Shown piece after piece: positions 40,469 through 49,034 of a stretch of DNA of 64,000 nucleotides. Source of the stretch: Paenibacillus sp. RUD330 (GTDB lineage Bacteria > Bacillota > Bacilli > Paenibacillales > Paenibacillaceae). A program made the position numbers and the translations under genes. The notes under the pieces are model-generated. The model was given only the letters and a program-made list of their open reading frames with translations, had not been told where the DNA came from and made no database searches. Each line of letters begins with the position of its first letter. Positions within the stretch are counted from its first letter, which is position 1. The stretch spans positions 275,001 through 339,000 of the forward strand of contig NZ_CP022655.2 in the NCBI RefSeq assembly GCF_002243345.2. Reading direction: 5' to 3'.

Positions 40469-41233
40469 ATGGCAAAACCTCAAGTCGGATTGCAGCTGTA
40501 CACGCTCCGCGACCAGACGGAAAAGGACTTCCTCGGAACGATTCGCAAGGTAGCTGAAATGGGCTATGCGTACGTGGAATTCGCCGGATATTTCAACACG
40601 AGCGCGTCAGACCTGAAGAAGGTGATGGAGGAAACCGGCATCAAGGCGGTGTCCGCCCACGTCGGCCTGAGCTTCAACGAACCGGACAAGATCGAAGCCG
40701 ATCTCGCCAAGCAGATTGAATTCGCCAAGGAAATCGGACTCAAGTATATGATTACTCCGTGGGCTCCGCTGCCTGAAAGCCCTACAATGGCCGATGTAGA
40801 AAGCCTCGCGCTGACTCTCGAGCGGGCGGCTCGCCAGGTGAAGGAAGCGGGCTTGACGTACGGCTACCACAACCATGACTTTGAATTCAAGCTGGTGGAC
40901 GGCAAGCCGCTCATCGACATTCTGCTGGACAAGATTCCCGCCGATCTGATGATCATGGAATTCGACCTCGGCTGGGTGCATATGGGCGGCCAATCGCCTG
41001 CGGAATACGTCAAGAGATATGCCGGGCGCACTCCGGTCATCCATCTGAAGGACTTCGGGGACGGCCGCCGCGATACGGAAGTGGGCAGCGGAGTCGTTGA
41101 TTTCGAGAGCGTCTTCGCCATTGCCGAGAAAGCCGGCGTCGAGTATTTCATCGTGGAGCAGGAGGAGTTCGCCAGCTCGTCGCTCGAGAGCGCGAAGCTC
41201 AGCCTCGACTACCTGCGCAGCAAAGGCTACTAA
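40469..41233 (+). CDS. Sugar phosphate isomerase/epimerase family protein (AP endonuclease 2-type TIM barrel)
   Basis: The 254-residue protein belongs to the xylose-isomerase-like TIM barrels. Metal-ligand candidates are Glu in YAYVEFAGY, HNHDFEF, MEFDLGW with the following His, VIHLKDFGDG and FIVEQEEF. Relatives include inosose dehydratases and sugar epimerases; the exact reaction cannot be told from sequence. The ATG at 40469 (MAKPQVGLQLYTLRD) matches family starts; a GTG at 40457 is also open. It is monocistronic and may be under catabolite control. Confidence 0.85.
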   Translation: MAKPQVGLQLYTLRDQTEKDFLGTIRKVAEMGYAYVEFAGYFNTSASDLKKVMEETGIKAVSAHVGLSFNEPDKIEADLAKQIEFAKEIGLKYMITPWAPLPESPTMADVESLALTLERAARQVKEAGLTYGYHNHDFEFKLVDGKPLIDILLDKIPADLMIMEFDLGWVHMGGQSPAEYVKRYAGRTPVIHLKDFGDGRRDTEVGSGVVDFESVFAIAEKAGVEYFIVEQEEFASSSLESAKLSLDYLRSKGY

Positions 41234-41459
41234 GAGAAGCGCCGATAGCCGCCCGACCTTCCGGCCCGGAAGCGTCCAGCGGCTTTCTCTTGTTCTCGGG
41301 CGGATGCCTATGGTACAATCAGAGTGCTGTTCATGAACGGTTTTGCCCATGCAAACCGTTTTCCGCGGCGTGGAAGGCGATCTGCATGTGCAAAACTTCA
41401 GCTATTCATTAGCGGCAGGCAGCCGGGAGGCTGTACGAAAGCTGGGAGGTAACAAACGC

Positions 41460-41690
41460 ATGGATACATTTCTGAAAATTCTGCTCGTGATTTTTTCCCT
41501 TGGTTTGATTGCGGTCGTATTGCTGCAAAAGGGCAAGAGCGCAGGCCTCTCCGGAGCGATCTCCGGCGGAGCGGAGCACCTGTTCGGCAAGCAGAAAGCT
41601 CGCGGACTGGATCTGTTCCTGCAGCGCCTGACGATTGGACTGGCAGCCGGATTTTTCATCCTGGCGCTTCTGGTCGCTTACCTGAAATAG
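41460..41690 (+). CDS. secG: Protein translocase subunit SecG
   Basis: SecG is a small partner of SecYE in the membrane protein channel. The 76-residue protein has two hydrophobic segments (about residues 3-22 and 54-74) joined by the conserved loop [20 protein letters not shown]. The start at 41460 follows GGGAGG. The order secG-rnr-smpB-ssrA matches B. subtilis except that the esterase gene yvaK is absent. Confidence 0.95.
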   Translation: MDTFLKILLVIFSLGLIAVVLLQKGKSAGLSGAISGGAEHLFGKQKARGLDLFLQRLTIGLAAGFFILALLVAYLK

Positions 41691-41708
41691 CAAGCCGAAT
41701 GCATCGAT

Positions 41709-41735
41709 AAAGCGGGGGAGATCCCCGCTTTTTCT
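41709..41735 (+). terminator. Terminator of secG
   Basis: AAAGCGGGG pairs with CCCCGCTTT and is followed by a T-run. Confidence 0.88.
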
Positions 41736-41857
41736 TTTTATTGTCGCGCAGGTGGGTTGATGAAGCCGTATTTCGTGTATACTACATGGTATAGAGAAAG
41801 TGGTTGGATCTGCCAGCACCTACGGGCGCCCGACGGCAAGAGGTGAGAAGGAGAACG

Positions 41858-44800
41858 ATGACAACGAAACAAGACTTGCTGGACTTGATGAACCAGCCGG
41901 CGTACAAGCCGATGACGTATCAAGAGCTCGAAAGACAGCTGGGCATCGACAATGCCTCCGATTTCAAAGCTTTTCTCAAGCTTCTCAATGAGCTGGAAGA
42001 CGAAGGCACCTTGCTTCGCACCGACAGCGGGGCTTATGGATTGCCTCAGCATCTGAATTTGTTGAAAGGACGTCTGCAGGCGCATGCCAAGGGCTTTGGT
42101 TTCCTCATTCCGGAGGACAAGACCCATGCAGACGTGTATATCGGCGCGAATGACCTCGGCACCGCCATGAACGGCGATATTCTGCTCGTCAAAGTGACGG
42201 AGCGGACTCCTGGCGGAGGCCGCATGGAAGGCGAAGTCGTCCAGATCGTGGAACGCGCCGTATCCCAGATCGTCGGAACGTTCGAGAGCCATGAGACGTT
42301 CGGTTTTGTCACGCCGGACGACAAGCGCATCAACCGCGACATATTCGTGCCCCAGGGATCCTTCGGCGGCGCTGTGACCGGCATGAAGGTCGTAGCCCGC
42401 ATTACGAATTATCCGGAAGGCCGGGCGGCAGCTCAAGGCGAGATCGTTGAGGTGCTCGGGCACAAGAACGATCCCGGCGTCGACATCCTCTCCATCATCC
42501 GCAAGCACCAGCTGCCGGAGAGCTTCCCCGATGACGTCATGGAGGAAGCCGAGGCGGCTCCGGACGCCATTACCGAGGAAGAGATCGTCAGCCAGGGCCG
42601 CCGCGATCTGCGCGGCAAGACGATCGTCACGATCGACGGCGAGGACGCCAAGGACCTCGACGATGCCGTTCAAGTCGAGCGGCTGCCCAACGGCAATTAT
42701 TTGCTCGGCGTTCATATTGCCGATGTCAGTTACTATGTCCGGGACAAGTCCGCCCTGGATCAGGAAGCTTACCGCCGCGGGACAAGCGTCTATTTGACCG
42801 ACAGGGTCATTCCGATGCTGCCGCACCGTCTGTCCAACGGCATCTGTTCCCTGCATCCGCAGGTGGACCGTCTGACGATGTCCTGCGAGATGGAGTTCGA
42901 CGCCAGCACGCTGAAGCGGGTCCGCCATGACATCTTCACGAGCGTCATCCGGACCACGGAGCGCATGTCCTATACGAACGTGCGCAAGATTCTGGCTCCG
43001 GACGAGGCGGAGGAGGATGTCGTCAGCACGAACGCGCTGATGGAGGAATCCCATCGCCGCGCCCAAGAAGATGAGGGCGAGGACTTCCGCCATGCCGGTT
43101 CCGATGAGGAATCGGAAGTGGACGAGAGCCTGCGCGGCCATGCCGAGCGGTTGCCTGATGGCGGAATGGGTCTCATCGTCGAAGGCGGAGACGCCGGCAT
43201 TCCCGAAGAAGAGGAGACGGACGAGCATTCGGCCGACTACCTGGAGGACGAAGAGGATGCGGCCGAGCTGCTGCAGGCCGAGAAGCTGCCTCCGGGCGGC
43301 ATGGGCCTCATCATCGAGACCAGCGATGCCGGTCCTCTGCCGGAGGATTCGGAGTTCGCCTCCGACGAGGACGGCCATGCCCAGGACGAAGGCCAGGCTG
43401 CTGCAGGTGATTCCGCCGCGCTGGACAAGTCCGGTCCCGGACCGCAAAATCCTTGGCTGTCGGAAACGCCGGAGCCTACCCGCAACCGGAACCGCAACCG
43501 CAAGGGTGAGGTTGTCCGGAGCAGTCCGGAGGACTTCGACCAGCTGGATGCTTTTGCAGCCGGAGAAGCCTCCGTTCCTCAAGAAAGCGAGGAGGACCGG
43601 GCCGCTCGGGAAGCTGCCGAACGTCAGGAGCGCGCCGAGCGCCGCGAGGAGAAGGTCCGTCTGACGGAGCGTTATGCCGATCTCGTGCCGATGTTCCACC
43701 TCATGGAGGAGCTGGCGATGAAGCTTCGCAGCCAGCGCATGAAGCGCGGCGCGGTCGATTTCGACTTCCAGGAGTCCAAGATTATCGTGGACGACGAGGG
43801 CAAGCCGATCGACATCGTGAAGCGCGAGCGTTCCGTCGCCGAGATGATCATCGAGGAATTCATGCTGGCGGCCAACGAGACGGTAGCGGAGCATTTCTAC
43901 TGGCTCAAGGTTCCGTTCCTGTACCGGGTCCATGAGAACCCGGACAACGAGAAGCTGATGACCTTCATCACGATCGCTTCCAACTTCGGCTACGCCGTCA
44001 AGGGCAAAGGCAACGCGGTCCATCCCAAGGCGCTTCAATCGCTGCTGGAAGAGATCAAGGGAACGAAGGAACAGACCATCCTCTCGACGATGATGCTCCG
44101 TTCCATGAAGCAGGCGCGCTACGACGCCCAGAGCCTTGGCCATTACGGCCTTGCCGCGGAGTTCTACAGCCACTTTACGTCGCCGATCCGGCGTTATCCC
44201 GACCTGGTCATCCACCGGGTGATCCGAGAGGTGCTGGAGAGCGGCGGTACGCTATCCGAGTCGCGTCTGGAGACGCTGACCGCCCGGATGCCGGAGATTG
44301 CGCAGCAATCGTCCGAGCGCGAGCGGGCCGCCGTAGACGCGGAGCGGGATACCGATCAGCTCAAGAAATGTGAATTTATGCTTGATAAAGTAGGAGAAGA
44401 GTTCACGGGCATCATCAGCAGCGTGACCGGCTTCGGAATTTTCGTGGAGCTGCCGAACACGGTAGAAGGTCTGATTCGACTCAGCGATCTGAGCGACGAC
44501 TATTACCACTTTGACGATCAGAGAATGGTCCTCATCGGTGAGCGCACCTCCAACATGTATCGCATCGGGGACGAGGTGAAAGTGCGCGTGGAGCGTGTAA
44601 ATATGGATGACCATACGATCGATTTCGCCATGGTCGAGAGCGGCAATCGCGCAGGAGCCCAGCAGGGCGGAGCGCGGGGCAACCGCAATCGCGGCGGCAG
44701 AGGCCGCCGCGACAGCGGGTTCGGGCCGAATGGCTGGCGGGGCAGCATGCCGGAAGACATCCCGAATGTACGGGATGACAATCCGTGGAGCGTGCGCGAG

Positions 44801-45310
44801 GGCGGCAAGACAGAGAGCTCGAAGCGCACCGATATGTGGGGCCTTCCGGTTCCGCCGAGCAGCATGGGCAACCGTGCCGCCGGACGTCCGGGCGCAGGCG
44901 CTCCGGGCGGCGGCAAAGGCCGCGGTCCGGCAGCCGGCGGAGAGGCTCCTCGCGGCGGCTCCCGTCCTCCTAAGAGCGGACGCGGACCTAGCATTTCCGC
45001 CGTTCCTCAGGAGACGGCGGCAGCGCCGCAGGACAGCACGTCCGCAGGCAGCCGCCAGCGCCGCAAGAAGCGCAAGGGCGGCAGCACGGCGCCTTCCATC
45101 CGCCAAGTGACGGATGTCGATATCCAAGAGATCTTCGCGGACTTCGACCGCAATGAAGGCGACTCCGCGGCGGCTCCGGCCGCTGCCGAGGGCGGCCCTT
45201 CCAAGCGCAGCCGTTCTCGCCGCAAGAAGAACAAAGGCGGCGCGGGAGCTCCTCCTGTGAGCGGCGGCGATGCCGGCGCGAACGAGGGCGGCAGCACGCC
45301 GGAAGCTTAA
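41858..45310 (+). CDS. rnr: Ribonuclease R, enlarged form
   Basis: RNase R is a 3'-5' exoribonuclease that degrades structured RNA and assists trans-translation. The 1150 residues comprise an N-terminal helix-turn-helix (8-60) and cold-shock/S1-like domains (70-200). The RNB catalytic domain has the Asp cluster TIDGEDAKDLDDA (258-270), with Asp260, 266, 268 and 269. FTSPIRRYPDL (773-783) and the S1 domain (845-927) follow. Usual family length is about 700-820. The excess is an acidic insertion at about 388-598, within the RNB domain between RKILAPDE and RYADLVPMF, and a basic Gly-rich tail of about 220 residues (GGRGRR, RQRRKKRKGG, SRSRRKKNKGG). The insertion carries a 25-residue internal repeat (429-453 and 474-498, both with GGMGLI). 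The ATG at 41858 follows GAAGGAG. Confidence 0.93.
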   Translation: MTTKQDLLDLMNQPAYKPMTYQELERQLGIDNASDFKAFLKLLNELEDEGTLLRTDSGAYGLPQHLNLLKGRLQAHAKGFGFLIPEDKTHADVYIGANDLGTAMNGDILLVKVTERTPGGGRMEGEVVQIVERAVSQIVGTFESHETFGFVTPDDKRINRDIFVPQGSFGGAVTGMKVVARITNYPEGRAAAQGEIVEVLGHKNDPGVDILSIIRKHQLPESFPDDVMEEAEAAPDAITEEEIVSQGRRDLRGKTIVTIDGEDAKDLDDAVQVERLPNGNYLLGVHIADVSYYVRDKSALDQEAYRRGTSVYLTDRVIPMLPHRLSNGICSLHPQVDRLTMSCEMEFDASTLKRVRHDIFTSVIRTTERMSYTNVRKILAPDEAEEDVVSTNALMEESHRRAQEDEGEDFRHAGSDEESEVDESLRGHAERLPDGGMGLIVEGGDAGIPEEEETDEHSADYLEDEEDAAELLQAEKLPPGGMGLIIETSDAGPLPEDSEFASDEDGHAQDEGQAAAGDSAALDKSGPGPQNPWLSETPEPTRNRNRNRKGEVVRSSPEDFDQLDAFAAGEASVPQESEEDRAAREAAERQERAERREEKVRLTERYADLVPMFHLMEELAMKLRSQRMKRGAVDFDFQESKIIVDDEGKPIDIVKRERSVAEMIIEEFMLAANETVAEHFYWLKVPFLYRVHENPDNEKLMTFITIASNFGYAVKGKGNAVHPKALQSLLEEIKGTKEQTILSTMMLRSMKQARYDAQSLGHYGLAAEFYSHFTSPIRRYPDLVIHRVIREVLESGGTLSESRLETLTARMPEIAQQSSERERAAVDAERDTDQLKKCEFMLDKVGEEFTGIISSVTGFGIFVELPNTVEGLIRLSDLSDDYYHFDDQRMVLIGERTSNMYRIGDEVKVRVERVNMDDHTIDFAMVESGNRAGAQQGGARGNRNRGGRGRRDSGFGPNGWRGSMPEDIPNVRDDNPWSVREGGKTESSKRTDMWGLPVPPSSMGNRAAGRPGAGAPGGGKGRGPAAGGEAPRGGSRPPKSGRGPSISAVPQETAAAPQDSTSAGSRQRRKKRKGGSTAPSIRQVTDVDIQEIFADFDRNEGDSAAAPAAAEGGPSKRSRSRRKKNKGGAGAPPVSGGDAGANEGGSTPEA

Positions 45311-45386
45311 GGTATCGCTTATGGCGCAGGACAAGCCTTATCCGTCAGGTGAATGATTCGATACCCCGCGATGGCGGGTATGAACA

Positions 45387-45419
45387 CGGGGATTGCCGAT
45401 GCGGCAATCCCCGGTTTTT
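45387..45419 (+). terminator. Terminator of rnr
   Basis: CGGGGATTGCCG pairs perfectly with CGGCAATCCCCG (loop ATG), followed by five T. Confidence 0.92.
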
Positions 45420-45552
45420 CATCTCGGAAGAAGATGGCGGCAGCCGCGCATAAACAGCTCGGCCTTCTCGAGCGATGTCATTCGCATCCGCCGAGTAGCC
45501 GTTGCCTGAGCCATCGGCATCAAGAAGAACGCTCCTGCACAAGTCATAGCGA
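45420..45552. other. rnr-smpB spacer
   Basis: No gene is seen in this part of the 336-bp gap between rnr and smpB. Confidence 0.5.
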
Positions 45553-45582
45553 TTGCTGAGCGGCGATTTCCTTTGCTACAAT
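45553..45582 (+). promoter_or_regulatory. Putative promoter of smpB
   Basis: TTGCTG and TACAAT are separated by 18 bp, 65 bp upstream of the smpB ATG. Confidence 0.55.
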
Positions 45583-45646
45583 AAGATCCGATAGAACTTA
45601 AAGCAGTGAATCAACCCATTCCGACGACAGAAGGGAGCGAAGCACC

Positions 45647-46132
45647 ATGGCTCCGAAGAAGGACCAGTCCCAGAAGCCGCTGGCTCAGAACAAAAAGGCC
45701 TCCCACGATTATTTCATCGAGGAAACCTACGAAGCCGGCATGGTGCTCATGGGTACGGAAATCAAATCCCTGCGGACCGGACGCGCCAATCTCAACGATG
45801 CGTTCGCCACGATCCGCAATGGCGAGATGTTCCTGAACAACATGCATATCAGTCCGTTCGAGCAGGGCAACCGGCACAATCCGACCGATCCGACGCGTGC
45901 CCGCAAGCTGCTGCTGCACAAGTCGCAGATCGCGAAGCTTTACGGGCAGTCCAAGCAGGAAGGCTACTCCATCGTGCCGCTTAAAATTTATGTGCGCAAC
46001 GGTTACGCCAAGATTCTGATCGGGCTCGGCAAGGGCAAGAAGCAGTACGACAAGCGTGATACGGCTGCGAAGAGGGATGCCCAGCGCGATATCCAGCGGG
46101 CTCTGCGCGAGAAGCAGAAGGTGGCCAGGTAG
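45647..46132 (+). CDS. smpB: SsrA-binding protein SmpB
   Basis: SmpB binds tmRNA and brings it to stalled ribosomes. The 161-residue protein has the beta-barrel segments [20 protein letters not shown] and [31 protein letters not shown] and the basic C-terminal helix [20 protein letters not shown], which enters the decoding channel, follow. The tmRNA gene lies 366 bp downstream. The ATG follows AGAAGGGAG. Confidence 0.96.
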   Translation: MAPKKDQSQKPLAQNKKASHDYFIEETYEAGMVLMGTEIKSLRTGRANLNDAFATIRNGEMFLNNMHISPFEQGNRHNPTDPTRARKLLLHKSQIAKLYGQSKQEGYSIVPLKIYVRNGYAKILIGLGKGKKQYDKRDTAAKRDAQRDIQRALREKQKVAR

Positions 46133-46355
46133 CAGCCGGTTGTCCAGGGCGCTGCGCCCATTCGTTGGATTGCCTTCTGCGGACTGCTCTCAGGAAGCTC
46201 ACGCAAGGAGCAATGAGACTCGCTTGCCAATGACCATGATCAGCCCATCAGGCTGAGAAGGCGGTCGTCTCATGACCGGCTGGATCGTGGATTGGCTCCA
46301 TCACCAGATATCAGTCTTGTTCCCAGCACTTCCTTCGCAATTGCGGCGTCATCTG
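46133..46355. other. smpB-ssrA spacer
   Basis: No gene is supported. A small hairpin (CAGCC with GGCTG, about 46233-46254) is present. Confidence 0.4.
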
Positions 46356-46364
46356 TGTTATACT
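46356..46364 (+). promoter_or_regulatory. Possible extended -10 promoter of ssrA
   Basis: TGTTATACT forms an extended -10 about 135 bp before the mature tmRNA 5' end, so a 5' leader would need processing. Confidence 0.4.
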
Positions 46365-46498
46365 AAGTCCATAGCAATACGTTGGTCTTTGATTATTGTT
46401 GCAATGCTGTGCCGTTTGTCTCGTCACAGTCCTTGCGCTTCGGACCGCCGCGCTTACCCTGCAGCTTAGGTGCAGGATAAGGCTGGACGGATCTGTTC

Positions 46499-46859
46499 GG
46501 GGGCGTTTATGGATTCGACGGGGGTAGTTCGAGCATGGGTTGCGGGTAGTGGGGACGCGTCCGCTTTATCAACGCTAAAGCCTATTAAATGGCAACCAAC
46601 GTACTTCTTTAGCAGCAGCCTAAGAAACTGCACGCTAAGCTCCTCTCCAGCATCGCCTATGTGCCGGATGTAGGGGCTCACCCTTAGTAGGCTACGCTGT
46701 CACATCTCCGCCTGGGGTGTGCTGAAGAAGACAATCAGGCTGACCCAGATCGCAGCCGGTTACGGGGCGTCGGCCTGGGTGACATCAAATCCGTGACTAC
46801 ACCCGTAGATGCCTGTGTGCCGTTGCCTTCGGACAGGGGTTCAAATCCCCTCGCCTCCA
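46499..46859 (+). ncRNA. ssrA: Transfer-messenger RNA (tmRNA)
   Basis: The 5' end GGGGGCG pairs with CGCCTCC at the 3' end (one G-U), and TTTATGGATTCGACGGGGG is the conserved 5' region. The T-loop is GGTTCAAATCC. The resume codon is predicted at 46591, giving the tag GNQRTSLAAA with stop TAA at 46621-46623. The terminal LAAA fits the C-terminal hydrophobic signal for ClpXP. CCA is not encoded; the genome reads ATT after the acceptor stem. Confidence 0.95.
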
Positions 46860-46880
46860 TTTCATTCGTTTAACTTAGAA

Positions 46881-46922
46881 AGCAGTTGTGGCAGAGTATC
46901 CTCTGCCACAACTGCTTTTTTT
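46881..46922 (+). terminator. Terminator of ssrA
   Basis: AGCAGTTGTGGCAGAG pairs perfectly over 16 bp with its complement (loop TATC), followed by seven T. Confidence 0.95.
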
Positions 46923-47050
46923 GCTGCCGCTTCGCCTTCAAGCACTTTCTGGTGGAGTGCCAGTGTCTGTCGTTTGAACGTATCATTTTTCTATGAAGAA
47001 CGACGATAAAGACCATTGTATTGCCGAGGATAGGATTGATTCAATCGTCT

Positions 47051-47731
47051 TTACTTCAGCTTGGCTACGCTCGCGGCCACTTGTTCGATTTGAGCCTGGC
47101 TCAAGGCATGATCCTCGGAGCTGATCGTCACGTAACGATCGTCAAGCTTGAAGCCGAGCAGGGGAGTCTTGTCTGGCGTATACCACTTGGCCTGAATGCC
47201 GTTGGACAGCTTCACAGGTTTGCTCGTATATCCATCGGAGTAATCTTTTGGCGAGATGCCGACACGCATATGCTTGAACATGAGGTATACGCTGTCATCC
47301 GAAGCTCCGGCTTTTTGGTAAGCATCGCCTTTTGTCATGAGTTGAGGAGCATACGCGGTCTCAAATGATTTGAACTTGGCAAATTCCTTGCGAATGTCTG
47401 CAACCTGAGCGCTGCTGTAAGTTACTTTGGACAACGTGGCGGACGAGCCGCTGCCGATGTTCACCTGGTGAGAGGCGGCGTCGTAGGATACGGGAACATT
47501 AAGCGCATCCGCTACGGCACGCACAGGCAAGTACGTGGTGTCCTTATACGTAATCGGGACGAGCTTGTTGCCTTTTCCATCGGTAGGGGTGTAGGCTGAC
47601 CCGTTGACCTGAATGCCGATATTATGATTCAGAGATGCGGTTATTTTCTGCATATTGGTTCCGGCGTACACTCCGCCTACACCTGTTACGGTCATGCCTA
47701 ATACCATCATGGATACCATTGTCTTTTTCAT
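47051..47731 (-). CDS. Exported protein with copper amine oxidase N-terminal-like (stalk) domain
   Basis: The 226-residue protein has a signal peptide (MKKTMVSMMVLGMTVTGVGG, cleavage near VYAG). Residues about 36-93 form a stalk domain of the type found before copper amine oxidases (IGIQVNGSAY, LVPITYKDTTYLPVRAVADA, VSYDAASHQVNI). The remaining 130 residues have no recognised motif and contain no enzymatic domain. It is the last gene of a four-gene minus-strand set with a lipoprotein, a histidine kinase and a response regulator. Its job is unknown; a role at the cell surface is likely. Confidence 0.8.
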   Translation of the reverse strand: MKKTMVSMMVLGMTVTGVGGVYAGTNMQKITASLNHNIGIQVNGSAYTPTDGKGNKLVPITYKDTTYLPVRAVADALNVPVSYDAASHQVNIGSGSSATLSKVTYSSAQVADIRKEFAKFKSFETAYAPQLMTKGDAYQKAGASDDSVYLMFKHMRVGISPKDYSDGYTSKPVKLSNGIQAKWYTPDKTPLLGFKLDDRYVTISSEDHALSQAQIEQVAASVAKLK

Positions 47732-47747
47732 CGTTAGCTCTCCATTC

Positions 47748-48929
47748 TTATTTGAAATCCAGGATTTGAGTCACAATGCCACTGCTCTCATTCTGCATGG
47801 TTACGCCGAGACGCTTGCCCGTAGGACTCCAGCTCAGAGGGGACACCGGGTAATACGTTGGGCCAAGAGGGGAGACACTGCCCGTATTGGAATCAAAGAT
47901 ATACAGTCCGTTCATTCCACTCTTCTCTTCGCTGTAGAGGGCAAAAGCCAATTTTGCCGAGTTTGGAGACCAGGCCAGATAGAGCATCATATCTCCTTTG
48001 CCAATCATGGAACCTTGCACCTGCCCGGAGGGGGCATAGATTAGAATCTGCGTATTTCCTTGATCATTAGCGGCAGCAGTCGCCGCGGCAATTCGCTGTC
48101 CATCAGGCGAGATCTGGAAATCCCCTACGTTTTTGGCGATGAGAGTCGGCATGCTGTTTCCCGGCTCGAAGGCCTTGAGTTGATGATGGACATCCGTGTA
48201 ATAAATACGGCCTCCGCTGGTTCCTATTTGGGATAACAACTCCGTGTCGGGATCATTCAGTTCAAGCGGAGTATACGTTCCATCCGACGAGATGCGGCGA
48301 ATTTCCCCTCTGCCTTGGGTAGAACCTGCTGCCAGCACATAGGTCCTGTTATCCAGCCAGTCGCCCACTTCCATGTAGTTATCCCCCGGAACCTCACTTA
48401 GCGACCCCGTGCTGACTTGTTTGATAAAATTAGAGGCGGTGTATTTGTCCTTCCACTTCTGAATGAAGATGAGCTTGCCGTCAGGTGAAGGCTGTTCCTT
48501 TACCGTGGGTTGTCCCTTGTTTTCTCCCGCAGAAATAGTCCGAAATTGATCCTGCGCCAAATCCACGATCGCGGAGGTATACGAATACTCGGCTTCCTCA
48601 GTTCGGGTCGCAGGCTTCGTGACCTTCACTACCTCCACTTGAATCTCATTATCGGATATCCATTTCTCGATGTGTGCATCATCTAGACGATGGATTCGGT
48701 CTACAATGGCCTCGGGATTGGCGCTTTGTACGGCTCCATCCACAACCGTAAGCGTACGGTCTCCTTTATTCGAGGAGGGATGGGAGGGGTTCACTGAGCT
48801 TGAGGGTGCCTGGTCAGACGGCGGCTTCACCAAAGTAATCCGGTCTTGGCCCGACTGGCATCCGGAGAGGGCTGCGGCGAGAGTCAAGGTAATGGTTAGA
48901 GCGCTCAACATACGATACTCTTTTCTCAT
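47748..48929 (-). CDS. Lipoprotein with TolB/WD40-like beta-propeller repeats
   Basis: The 393-residue protein has a lipoprotein signal (lipobox LSGC at about residues 21-24), so it should be anchored to the outer membrane face by Lgt. Repeated segments such as PSPDGKLIFIQKW, QISPDGQRIAAATA and SWSPTGKRLGVTM are typical of TolB-like propellers. It lies 16 bp upstream of the stalk-domain gene and downstream of the sensor kinase. It could modulate the kinase or be its regulated output. The ATG follows AGGGAG. Confidence 0.82.
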   Translation of the reverse strand: MRKEYRMLSALTITLTLAAALSGCQSGQDRITLVKPPSDQAPSSSVNPSHPSSNKGDRTLTVVDGAVQSANPEAIVDRIHRLDDAHIEKWISDNEIQVEVVKVTKPATRTEEAEYSYTSAIVDLAQDQFRTISAGENKGQPTVKEQPSPDGKLIFIQKWKDKYTASNFIKQVSTGSLSEVPGDNYMEVGDWLDNRTYVLAAGSTQGRGEIRRISSDGTYTPLELNDPDTELLSQIGTSGGRIYYTDVHHQLKAFEPGNSMPTLIAKNVGDFQISPDGQRIAAATAAANDQGNTQILIYAPSGQVQGSMIGKGDMMLYLAWSPNSAKLAFALYSEEKSGMNGLYIFDSNTGSVSPLGPTYYPVSPLSWSPTGKRLGVTMQNESSGIVTQILDFK

Positions 48930-49034
48930 GCAGCTCCCTTAATTTCCTTTCCTGTTAGATTTCTTTGGTATGAACTCAGTATAGGATGAAAATATTTCGA
49001 AACTTTCTCCATCCTGTATCCAAGTTGTAAACAA

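Noticed and set aside
41738-44215. Minus-strand frame opposite rnr (825 codons)
   Set aside because: It is an antisense shadow of the high-GC rnr gene; the plus strand encodes intact RNase R motifs.
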